From CALXOJ01 sp034120015 (GTDB lineage Bacteria > Spirochaetota > Spirochaetia > JAFGXN01): DNA of 64,000 nt. Positions 25,382 to 33,514 of the stretch are shown piece after piece; positions within the stretch are counted from its first letter, which is position 1, and each line of letters opens with the position of its first letter. Below the pieces are notes generated by a model that had not been told where the DNA came from, did no database searches, and was given only the letters and a program-made list of their open reading frames with translations. The position numbers were made by a program, and so were the translations under genes. Location of the stretch: NCBI GenBank assembly GCA_034120015.1, contig JAXEIF010000007.1, positions 1 to 64,000 on the forward strand, written 5' to 3'.

Positions 25382-26632
25382 ATGGGTGAACTGCAAAAAA
25401 TGTACCGCACAATGCAGGATGATCATTTTCCGAAAAATATGGAGATTTCGTTTTACGATGAGGCAACCCCAAAACAGTCTCTTCTTTACGAACGTGTCGT
25501 TTGGAATATCGGCGGAGAAGAGAAAGGTCTGCGTTACGGCGAAAACCCGGGGCAGGAAGCGGCTCTGTACCGTCTGATTAACGGGAATCTGACGCTGGGT
25601 AATGTAACCTGCATTCAGCCGGGCCGCTGGCTGGTATCGGATGTCGAACTGCTGCAGTCGGGCAAACATCCCGGAAAAACCAACCTGACCGATATCGATA
25701 ACGCCCTCAATATTTTACGATACTTTCACGATACGCCGATGGCGGTCATCGTCAAACACAACAACCCGTGCGGAGCGGCGAAAGGATCGACACTGGCCGA
25801 AGCGTATCACAAAGCTTATTTTGCCGACCGCATTGCGGCCTTCGGCGGTGCCGTTGCCGTCAACCGTCCGATGGACAAAGAAACGGCGGAAGCAATTGCC
25901 GCTTCTTATACGGAAGTGGTAGCCGCTCCCGAATTCGAAGAGGGGGTTCTCGAAATCTTTGCCCGCCATAAAAACCTGCGGGTCATGCGCATCAACGCTA
26001 TCGAAAATCTGGCACGCTATGTGGCCGTTCCGGTTTTGGATTACAAAGCACTGATTGACGGCGGACTGATTGTTCAGACTTCTTATGTTCCGAAAGTCCG
26101 TTCGGTAAGTGATTTAATGAAAGCGGAAACCGAATACAAAGGAACGCGCTATGCGGTGAAACGGCAACCGACCGAGGCGGAAGCCGATGATATGATTTTC
26201 GGCTGGCTGGTTGAAAGCGGAATTACATCCAACTCCGTTATTTTTGTCAAAAACGGTGCGACTGTGGCTATCGGAACCGGCGAACAGGACCGCGTCGGCG
26301 TTGCCGAAATCGCGGTGGACAAAGCATACCGCAAACGGCAGGACCGGTACGCCTTCGAACGCTTCGGTACGCCGTGGGCCCTGCTTGAAGACGAACTCAA
26401 ACGTCAGGAAATCATCGAACAGGTCAAAGCCGAAAATGCCGATTTAAAAGGATCTGTCATGGTTTCCGATGCCTTCTTCCCGTTTCGGGACGGAATCGAC
26501 ATCGGACTGAAGCAGGGTGTTTCCGCCGTTGTTCAGCCGGGCGGTTCCATTCGCGATTTCGAAGTCATCGAAGCATGTAACGAATACGGTGCGGCTATGA
26601 TGTTTACCGGAGAACGCAGTTTCAAACATTAA
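25382..26632 (+). CDS. AICAR transformylase (stand-alone PurH C-terminal half)
   Basis: 416 residues. It transfers the formyl group from 10-formyl-THF to AICAR. RYGENPGQEAA near residue 56, the catalytic KHNNPCGAA near 125, AFGGAVAVN and the C-terminal PGGSIRD are all present. The ribosome site AGGAG sits across the stop of the cyclohydrolase gene, so it has a genuine start of its own. It is intact and shows no decay, which argues for a natural two-gene PurH rather than a broken fusion. Confidence 0.93.
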   Translation: MGELQKMYRTMQDDHFPKNMEISFYDEATPKQSLLYERVVWNIGGEEKGLRYGENPGQEAALYRLINGNLTLGNVTCIQPGRWLVSDVELLQSGKHPGKTNLTDIDNALNILRYFHDTPMAVIVKHNNPCGAAKGSTLAEAYHKAYFADRIAAFGGAVAVNRPMDKETAEAIAASYTEVVAAPEFEEGVLEIFARHKNLRVMRINAIENLARYVAVPVLDYKALIDGGLIVQTSYVPKVRSVSDLMKAETEYKGTRYAVKRQPTEAEADDMIFGWLVESGITSNSVIFVKNGATVAIGTGEQDRVGVAEIAVDKAYRKRQDRYAFERFGTPWALLEDELKRQEIIEQVKAENADLKGSVMVSDAFFPFRDGIDIGLKQGVSAVVQPGGSIRDFEVIEACNEYGAAMMFTGERSFKH

Positions 26633-26640
26633 GTCGGTTC

Positions 26641-27936
26641 ATGAAAAAGTATTATTTGGAAACCTACGGGTGTCAGATGAATTTTGCGGAAAGCGCCTCG
26701 TTGGAAAATGATTTCGGGAAATACGGTTGGCAGTCAACCGACTCCCCGGAAGAGGCTTCCGCTATCATTTTAAATACCTGCTCCGTCCGGCAAAGTGCCG
26801 AAGAGCGGGTATGGGGACGGCTCGGTTTTCTGAAAAAATACGCCGAACAAAGCACACGACCTGTTTCTCTCGTTTTAACCGGCTGCCTGGCCGACCATTA
26901 CGGAGAGAAAATTCGGAACAGATTCCCTTTTGTCAATTTTGTTGTCGGAAACAACGGGAAAGGGCGGTTGGCAGAAATGCTGACTCAACTGACCGAAAAT
27001 CCTCACGAAACGGATCCTGCGGCGGCCGGTTACCGCTTCTCTTCCGACCATTCCGTTCCCGGAGAGTTTAAAGCTTTTGTTCCGATTATGCACGGATGCA
27101 ATAATTTTTGCACATACTGTATTGTGCCTTATGTTCGGGGACGGGAAATTTCCCGAAATCCGGAAGACATTATCAGCGAGATTGATACATTGCTTCAGAA
27201 AGGCGTATGCGAAATAACCCTCTTGGGGCAGAATGTCAACTCTTACTCATGGAACGGCCGTTCGTTCGATTGGCTTTTGAAAGAAATTTGTAACCGTACA
27301 AATGTTCGATGGCTTCGTTTTGTCAGTTCTCATCCGAAAGATCTTTCCGATGCTGTCATCGCATGTATGACCGAATTCCCTCAGATTTGTAAATCACTCC
27401 ACCTTCCGGTTCAGCACGGTTCCGATAACATTTTAAAAGCAATGAACCGTAAATATTCAAAAAAAGATTATCTTGATTTGGTAAATCGAATCAGAAAAGC
27501 GATGCCCGATATTACTTTAACTACCGATTTACTGATCGGTTTCCCGGGTGAAACGGAAGACGACTTAAAGGAGACTTTGGATTTAATTCGGGAAGTCCGT
27601 TTTGATGATGCATTTACTTATTTTTACAATCCCCGTATCGGAACCAAAGCGGCGGAGATGCCGAACCAACTTTCCGAAGAGACCAAAAAAGAAAGACTGC
27701 AGCGGGTTATTGATTTTCAACGCGAAATTTCCTTAAAAGAAAAAGAACGTTTTCTGAACCGGGTTGTGACTGTTTTGGCGGAAGGGCGATCCAAAAAGAA
27801 TTCCGGCGAAATTTTGGGAAGAACGGAACAGAATAATATGGTTGTCTTTTCCGGTAAAGATGATATAATAGGGCAGTTTGTTAATGTCAAACTGCTGTCG
27901 CTTTCGGGAACCACATATAAAGGAGTCTGTTTATGA
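26641..27936 (+). CDS. miaB: tRNA-2-methylthio-N6-dimethylallyladenosine synthase
   Basis: MiaB, 431 residues, a radical-SAM methylthiotransferase acting on A37 of tRNAs that read UNN codons. The N-terminal UPF0004 domain carries three cluster cysteines (TYGCQMN, NTCSVR, TGCLA). The radical-SAM cluster motif is CNNFCTYC near residue 154, followed by LLGQNVNSY, and a TRAM domain closes the protein. It starts eight bases after purH2 without a clear ribosome site. Its stop overlaps the LapA-like gene (ATGA). Confidence 0.96.
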   Translation: MKKYYLETYGCQMNFAESASLENDFGKYGWQSTDSPEEASAIILNTCSVRQSAEERVWGRLGFLKKYAEQSTRPVSLVLTGCLADHYGEKIRNRFPFVNFVVGNNGKGRLAEMLTQLTENPHETDPAAAGYRFSSDHSVPGEFKAFVPIMHGCNNFCTYCIVPYVRGREISRNPEDIISEIDTLLQKGVCEITLLGQNVNSYSWNGRSFDWLLKEICNRTNVRWLRFVSSHPKDLSDAVIACMTEFPQICKSLHLPVQHGSDNILKAMNRKYSKKDYLDLVNRIRKAMPDITLTTDLLIGFPGETEDDLKETLDLIREVRFDDAFTYFYNPRIGTKAAEMPNQLSEETKKERLQRVIDFQREISLKEKERFLNRVVTVLAEGRSKKNSGEILGRTEQNNMVVFSGKDDIIGQFVNVKLLSLSGTTYKGVCL

Positions 27937-28265
27937 TACCGTGGAAAACCGTTTTTTTTGTATTGCTGATTTTTCTTATAACTGTTTACGGTGCTTTTTT
28001 TATCGGATTTAATCTTGATTTTCAGACACCGGTTTCGGTTGTTTTTCACACGTACGAATCGGTACCTGTACTATTGGTAGTTCTGACGGCTTTTTCTGCG
28101 GGATTTTTTCTTTCCACACTCCTGTTTCTTGTCGGTATCACCGGACGTCTTTTTTACCGTCATAAAATTAATAAAGCCGAAAAGCGCAAAATAAAGCAGG
28201 ATGCCAAAGCGGCCAAAACTGCTTTACAGCCCAAAGTAAACGGTCTGCCGCGTTATGACGCGTAG
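27933..28265 (+). CDS. LapA-like two-helix membrane protein
   Basis: 110 residues with two membrane helices (about 5-26 and 45-70), an asparagine-containing NLDFQTPVSVVFHTYESVP hairpin between them, and a basic Lys/Ala-rich cytoplasmic tail. The pattern matches the LapA/DUF1049 family, whose E. coli member assists lipopolysaccharide regulation; treponemes lack LPS, so the role must differ or be more general. AAAGGAG precedes the ATG. It overlaps the miaB stop and, at its own end, the TPR/SPOR gene by 11 bases. Confidence 0.7.
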   Translation: MIPWKTVFFVLLIFLITVYGAFFIGFNLDFQTPVSVVFHTYESVPVLLVVLTAFSAGFFLSTLLFLVGITGRLFYRHKINKAEKRKIKQDAKAAKTALQPKVNGLPRYDA

Positions 28266-29193
28266 TTATCTTTTCCTTCTGTTGTTATCACTGCCGCTTT
28301 CGGTATTTCCCGTCACATGGGAATCGGCTCTCGCAAAATTTAACGCAGAGGAAAATCCGCTTACGGCTGCGGAAATTTTAACAGACTATGCGGAATCGAC
28401 TTCCGATTCCAACGGAAAATATAACGCTTATGTACGAACCGCTCACTTATATCATCTTCTCGGATATTACGAAAAAGCTCAAATCTGTTTCGAGCGGGCC
28501 TTCAGTGCTTTACCCGATCAGCCCGATTTTAAAATGCTCCTGTATTCGTCCGTACTTCTGATTGAAACAAATCAATGGGAAAGAGCCGAAAATCAACTTG
28601 ATGTGTGTCTGATTCGATGTCGTGACGAGGAGCTTTTATCGGCAACCCATTTTTATTTTGCTTATCTTGCATTCTTAAAAGGAGACTCCCAAACCTGTTC
28701 TGCCCACATACAGAAAATTATAGATTTAAATGTACGCGATTCCGAATCCCGACTTGATTACTATCTTCCGTGGATTATCTGTTTTTCCGAAAAACATCCC
28801 GATGATTTTAAAAAAATTATTTCCTTTTTAAAAACAGCCGGATACACAACAGCCGAAACAGAATTCGATATCAGGCTTCTTTCACCTGTCATGATGCTTT
28901 CCGAAAACATCGACAGAGAAATTCCGTCTCCGCAGGAAGAGAAAACCGAAAAAAAGACATCTCAAAAACAACGTCTGATTGTTGCAGGTTCCTATTCGAA
29001 AAAAGAAAATGCCGATGCTGTACTAAAAGATCTCGAAATGCAGGGCTTTTCCGGTAAAATAAGAGAAATCAGCCAAAACGGAAAAACTTTTTTTCGAATT
29101 TATGTTTTACCGATTGAAAATGATTTTACAAAAACAGTTTCGTTTTTAAAACAGATGGAAATCGATGCATTTACTGTTAATGACGTTTACTGA
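28255..29193 (+). CDS. Exported TPR protein with C-terminal SPOR domain
   Basis: 312 residues. A signal peptide (about 1-19, ending SVFP) is followed by helical TPR-like repeats (YNAYVRTAHLYHLLGYYEKAQICFERAFSALPDQ and neighbours) up to about residue 200. A charged linker then leads to a SPOR domain from about 240 (QRLIVAGSYSKKENADAVLKDLEMQGF, then FFRIYVLPI). SPOR domains bind denuded septal peptidoglycan, so a periplasmic role at division or growth sites is likely (inference). It converges on and overlaps the opposing lipoprotein by seven bases. Confidence 0.8.
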   Translation: MTRSYLFLLLLSLPLSVFPVTWESALAKFNAEENPLTAAEILTDYAESTSDSNGKYNAYVRTAHLYHLLGYYEKAQICFERAFSALPDQPDFKMLLYSSVLLIETNQWERAENQLDVCLIRCRDEELLSATHFYFAYLAFLKGDSQTCSAHIQKIIDLNVRDSESRLDYYLPWIICFSEKHPDDFKKIISFLKTAGYTTAETEFDIRLLSPVMMLSENIDREIPSPQEEKTEKKTSQKQRLIVAGSYSKKENADAVLKDLEMQGFSGKIREISQNGKTFFRIYVLPIENDFTKTVSFLKQMEIDAFTVNDVY

Positions 29194-30692
29194 CCCTCGG
29201 ATGATATGTCGACAATCTGCTCATAACGAATCGATTCTCCGCCGGTTGCATTCCATCCGTTTATATTCAGTTGTATCGGAATCAGCTCGATTGATCGGTT
29301 GATTTTTCCTTCTTTACGTATTTCCGTAAAACGAATCAGCATATTTTCCGTTTTCACAACAGAAAAAGTCGGACTGATGGTTTTCAGACATATAACCGTA
29401 TCGTCTTTATTCAGAGGATAGAGTGAAAAATATCCCGTCGTTGAAGCATTCCCTTCGTATCGTGTAAATTTGTTTTCCGAGAACATAATACGGCGGTTTA
29501 TTTCCGAAATATAAGTTCCCGTTAACTCCCAATCGATATCGAATTTTTTGTTTCCGTCCTGTCCGAAAATCTCCTGATTTCCCAGGCGTGTATATTTTCC
29601 GGAAAGCGGAATATTTTTTTTAAATGTGACCGAATTCGAATTGACATCGTAAACATCAATTAAAATCTCATTCGGTGTTAAAACCGTAATTCTCAAAGAA
29701 AGAATAATAAATTTGATGTAATCATTGTACCCCTGAATCGTAAAACGGTTGTACAACGATTTATGAGTCTGCGTCCATGTATAACTTTCGACGGAATCGT
29801 AATCGTACAGCTCTATTTTCATGATTTTCCGATTCAAAAAGAGAATCGTATCGGAACCGGCAAATTTCCATGCGCCGTCAATCATGGACGCAAACGAATC
29901 CGCTGTTTCGCCGATAATCCTCCGCAGGGATGCCGGATCTTTGATATTATCGGAAACTTTATTTTCGGATGTTTTTTTATACATGAACTCCTTTTCGTCC
30001 CACGTATATGTTTCTTCGATTGTGAAATTAATTTCGGATGATTCTTTTTTCGCCGTTACGGGAAAGGCCGTACCGTTGGCTGTTTTATTGATATATTCGG
30101 GTTGAATCCGATCCTGATAGTGGATTTCGATTAATCCGCGAACGGCAAGTGAAAGAATCGATTTGTAAACCGGTAAATCAGCTTCGGATTCGCCGGTCTG
30201 TTCCGTAAAAACATCCAAAGTCGTTTCACCGGCGGTATTGGTGCCCTGACAGACCAGTTCCAGATTGAAATTGCCCGTTAAATCCGCAAGCTGTATATTA
30301 AAATTTTCGATTGCCGTTGCCTTTGACTTCAACCGGTTGGAGATAACATAAGAATTCAAAAGCGGATCGAAATGAACAATAAAAAGTACAATCGAAGAAT
30401 CGAGTGTATTTTTTTCTTTTGTAATCAGAATTTGTTCCTGGTATTCATTGGCATTGATATTTTCCGATATGACATGAAACAATGTATAATCATCGGGAAT
30501 TCCGACGAAAGGTTCCGTCTGAGACTCGGCATCCTCGGTAATCCAGTCTGTTGATACCGATCCGTTTTCTGCCGGCTGCGGTTCATTCAGTGCCGTAAAC
30601 AGACCGTGTTCCGAACTCTTTCGACAACCCGACAGGACAGTGAGTATAAACAGTAACAGAACGGTTGCTGCGGAAAATAATTTTTTTGACAC
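29187..30692 (-). CDS. Large lipoprotein, possibly pallilysin-related
   Basis: 501 residues from a GTG start at 30692 with GAGGTG upstream. The signal peptide ends in the lipobox VLSGC near residue 22. The body is beta-rich. Two segments look like lipocalin-type barrels: about 260-365 (GAWKFAG, ILFLNRK, RITVLTPNEILIDVYDVN, SGKYTR) and about 375-470 (GTYISEI, FTRYEG). From memory, the first resembles T. pallidum pallilysin (TP0751) in strand order and spacing, but its HEXXH metal site corresponds to NEILI here. The relationship is an inference from recalled sequence. If true, this member is non-proteolytic. Confidence 0.6.
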   Translation of the reverse strand: MSKKLFSAATVLLLFILTVLSGCRKSSEHGLFTALNEPQPAENGSVSTDWITEDAESQTEPFVGIPDDYTLFHVISENINANEYQEQILITKEKNTLDSSIVLFIVHFDPLLNSYVISNRLKSKATAIENFNIQLADLTGNFNLELVCQGTNTAGETTLDVFTEQTGESEADLPVYKSILSLAVRGLIEIHYQDRIQPEYINKTANGTAFPVTAKKESSEINFTIEETYTWDEKEFMYKKTSENKVSDNIKDPASLRRIIGETADSFASMIDGAWKFAGSDTILFLNRKIMKIELYDYDSVESYTWTQTHKSLYNRFTIQGYNDYIKFIILSLRITVLTPNEILIDVYDVNSNSVTFKKNIPLSGKYTRLGNQEIFGQDGNKKFDIDWELTGTYISEINRRIMFSENKFTRYEGNASTTGYFSLYPLNKDDTVICLKTISPTFSVVKTENMLIRFTEIRKEGKINRSIELIPIQLNINGWNATGGESIRYEQIVDISSEGQ

Positions 30693-30710
30693 GAATCACA
30701 CCTCGCAATT

Positions 30711-30739
30711 ATGATAAAAGAATCGGTAAAGATAATCAA
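30711..30739 (-). promoter_or_regulatory. Promoter of the large lipoprotein gene
   Basis: On the minus strand, TTGATT (30739-30734), 17 bp, TATCAT (30716-30711). The leader is ~12 nt plus the GAGGTG ribosome site. Confidence 0.6.
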
Positions 30740-30775
30740 GAAGTTTTGAAATTGTTCTTTCTTTTTTTTTTATTT

Positions 30776-30784
30776 TGTTATAAA
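30776..30784 (+). promoter_or_regulatory. Extended -10 promoter of guaB
   Basis: TGTTATAAA (TG-n-TATAAA) lies 26 bases before the guaB ATG; the best -35 (TTGTTC, 30752) is too far, as allowed for extended -10 promoters. AGGAG follows at 30800. Confidence 0.5.
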
Positions 30785-30810
30785 ATAAAACAATATCATA
30801 GGAGTTTTTT

Positions 30811-32250
30811 ATGGAAATTTTTGAAGCACTGAGTTACGATGATGTTCTTCTGCAACCGGGATATGCCGATTTTTTACCTTCGGAAACGGACATTTCTCTT
30901 CAACTGTTTGAAAATGTCAAGTTAAACGCTCCGATTCTCTCCGCCGCTATGGACACGGTTACCGAAGAAAAAATGGCCATTGCTTTGGCTTTGAACGGAG
31001 GTGCGGGTGTCATCCATCGCAATCTGACACCGGAGGTTCAGGCAAAACAGATTTTTGCCGTCAAACGGTATTTAAACTGGGTTATCGACAATCCGATTAC
31101 GGTTTTGGATACAATGACAGTCGGGGATGTCCGTCATATTATCAGTAAAGAGGGTGTTTCCGGATTGCCGGTTCTGCACGAAGACGGAACTCTTGTCGGA
31201 ATCATTACGCACCGCGACATTATGTTCTGCAACGATGATTCCGTTAAGGTAACAGACCGTATGACAAAAGAAGTTATTACGGAAGAAGGCGATCCCAGCC
31301 CCCAATCGGCTGTCGAAAAATTCCATCAGTATAAAATCGAAAAATTACCCGTTGTCGATCATCAGAATCGTCTGACAGGTCTGATTACGGTTAAGGATAT
31401 GGAAAAACATCAGCGTTATCCGAATGCTGCAACCGACAAAAAAGGACGGCTGATTGTCGGTGCGGCGATTTCTCCTATGGATTGGAAAAAAAGAATGCCG
31501 CTTTTGATGGAAGCCGGTGTGGACTTCGTGTCGATTGATGCCGCTCACGGTGACAGCCGCAATGTCATTCAGGCCGTTTCCGATATCAAAAAAATGTATA
31601 ATATTCCCGTTATCGGCGGTAACGTTGTGACGGCCGAAGGAACGCGGCGGTTATGCGAAGCCGGCGCCGATGCCGTCAAAGTCGGTGTCGGACCCGGTTC
31701 GATTTGTACAACCCGGATTATTGCCGGTATCGGTATGCCGCAGTTCTCCGCGGTTCTGATCTGCGCGGAAGAGGCAAAAAAATACAATGTTCCCGTCATC
31801 GCCGACGGCGGTATCAAATTTTCGGGCGATATTGTCAAAGCCATCGGTGCCGGTGCTTCCTGTGTGATGTTGGGAAATCTTCTTGCCGGTTTGAAAGAAT
31901 CTCCCGGAAAAGAAGTTATTTACGAAGGACGTATGTTCAAACAATACCGCGGAATGGGGTCGATCGGAGCCATTAACGAGGGGTCCGGAGACCGTTATCA
32001 GATGAAAGAGGGCGATCAGCCGGTTCCCGAAGGAATTGAAGGGAACGTTCCTTACAAAGGTGAATTAAAAGATTTTCTGCTTCAGCTGACAACCGGTTTG
32101 AAAAAAGGAATGGGATACTGCGGTTGCCGTAACATCGATTCTTTAAAAAATTATCGGAAGTTCGTTCGGATTTCGGGTGCCGGACTTCAGGAAAGTCATG
32201 CTCACGATGTTCTGATTACCCAGGAAGCTCCGAACTATTCCCGAAGATAG
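30811..32250 (+). CDS. guaB: IMP dehydrogenase
   Basis: GuaB, 479 residues, which oxidises IMP to XMP with NAD, the committed step to GMP. The TIM barrel is interrupted by a pair of CBS domains (about residues 92-205: VSGLPVLHEDGTLVGIITHRD and KLPVVDHQNRLTGLITVKD). The catalytic cysteine is in GPGSICTTRI near residue 296, and the flap segment YRGMGSIGA is present. It heads the guaB-purA-guaA cluster, which handles both branches from IMP. Confidence 0.97.
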   Translation: MEIFEALSYDDVLLQPGYADFLPSETDISLQLFENVKLNAPILSAAMDTVTEEKMAIALALNGGAGVIHRNLTPEVQAKQIFAVKRYLNWVIDNPITVLDTMTVGDVRHIISKEGVSGLPVLHEDGTLVGIITHRDIMFCNDDSVKVTDRMTKEVITEEGDPSPQSAVEKFHQYKIEKLPVVDHQNRLTGLITVKDMEKHQRYPNAATDKKGRLIVGAAISPMDWKKRMPLLMEAGVDFVSIDAAHGDSRNVIQAVSDIKKMYNIPVIGGNVVTAEGTRRLCEAGADAVKVGVGPGSICTTRIIAGIGMPQFSAVLICAEEAKKYNVPVIADGGIKFSGDIVKAIGAGASCVMLGNLLAGLKESPGKEVIYEGRMFKQYRGMGSIGAINEGSGDRYQMKEGDQPVPEGIEGNVPYKGELKDFLLQLTTGLKKGMGYCGCRNIDSLKNYRKFVRISGAGLQESHAHDVLITQEAPNYSRR

Positions 32251-32287
32251 CGGAATATAACGGAAAGGATTTTTCAAGGAGTTATAA

Positions 32288-33514
32288 ATGAATTTGGTCA
32301 TTATCGGTGCCCAATGGGGTGATGAAGGAAAAGGAAAGATTGTTGACTATTTGGCCGGAAAAGCCGAAAATGTGATTCGTTTTTCCGGAGGAGCAAATGC
32401 CGGACATACGATCGTTGCAAACGGACAGACTTATAAACTGCATCTGATACCTTCCGGAATGGTGTATCCCGGAAAGCAGTGTCTTTTGGGATCGGCGATG
32501 GTAATTGATCCGGAAGCCTTGTTTAAAGAACTTAATGAAATTCATGCGCAGGGTGTGGAATGGGAAGGCAGACTCTTTATTTCGGATCGGGCGCATCTGG
32601 TTTTACCTTCATACAAAGAAATCGACAAAACACAGGATTCGAAACGACGGTTTCCGATCGGAACCACGGGACGCGGAATCGGTATCGCATACGGGCAGAA
32701 AGCCAACCGGGACGGTCTGCGTATTTGCGATCTTTATGATGAAAAATTTTATTCGCGTCTGACCGCCGGGGAAAAGAAATTTCTGGATCCATATAAAGAA
32801 AAAATGGCGCCCATGGTAGTCAATGCAGCTTACTGGATGGATGAACGGAAAAACGGCATGAACCTTTTCGAAGGAGCACAGGGAGCGCTGCTCGATTTGG
32901 ATTCGGGTACCTATCCGTTTGTTTCTTCCGGATTCTCCTGTTCTGCCGGAGCTGCGATCGGCAGCGGGACAGGCCCGAAAAACCTTGATAAAATTTTAGG
33001 TATTTTCAAAGCCTATCAGACACGTGTCGGTAACGGACCGTTTCCGACCGAATTCAAACAGGAACGTGACGGCAATCTCGAGCATCTTGTCCGCGAATTG
33101 GGACATGAATACGGAGTGACCACGGGCAGAGCCAGACGGTGCGGCTATCTGGATTTGGTCGCATTGCGATACGCCTGTATTGTTAACAGCATTACCGGTC
33201 TTGTTTTAACTCACATCGACGTTTATGATGACATGGATACAATTCAGGCCTGTGTCGGCTACCGTATCAACGGTCGGGAAACCGTCGAATTTCCTTCGCG
33301 AATTTCCGATCTTGAACAGGCCGAACCGGTTTTAAAAACCTTCAAAGGCTGGAAACAACCGTTGGGCGGAGTCCGTTCCAAAAAAGATCTGCCGAAAGAA
33401 TGTCTCGAATATCTTGATTTTATCGAACAATTCACGGGAACACCGATTTCGATTATTTCCGTCGGACCCGATCGCGATCAAACTTTTAATGTTGAGGAAC
33501 CATGGACAAAATAA
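32288..33514 (+). CDS. purA: Adenylosuccinate synthetase
   Basis: PurA, 408 residues, slightly short of the usual ~430. It joins IMP and aspartate using GTP, the first step to AMP. The N-terminal P-loop GAQWGDEGKGK, the FSGGANAGHTI loop, FEGAQGALLDLDSGTYPFVSS and THIDVYDDMDTI are present. AAGGAG precedes the ATG. Its last 13 bases overlap guaA. Confidence 0.97.
   Translation: MNLVIIGAQWGDEGKGKIVDYLAGKAENVIRFSGGANAGHTIVANGQTYKLHLIPSGMVYPGKQCLLGSAMVIDPEALFKELNEIHAQGVEWEGRLFISDRAHLVLPSYKEIDKTQDSKRRFPIGTTGRGIGIAYGQKANRDGLRICDLYDEKFYSRLTAGEKKFLDPYKEKMAPMVVNAAYWMDERKNGMNLFEGAQGALLDLDSGTYPFVSSGFSCSAGAAIGSGTGPKNLDKILGIFKAYQTRVGNGPFPTEFKQERDGNLEHLVRELGHEYGVTTGRARRCGYLDLVALRYACIVNSITGLVLTHIDVYDDMDTIQACVGYRINGRETVEFPSRISDLEQAEPVLKTFKGWKQPLGGVRSKKDLPKECLEYLDFIEQFTGTPISIISVGPDRDQTFNVEEPWTK

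Noticed and set aside
25376..25384. PurH as a nonsense-mutated pseudogene
   Set aside because: The second half has its own ribosome site and start, and all catalytic motifs of both halves are intact, so two functional genes are more likely.
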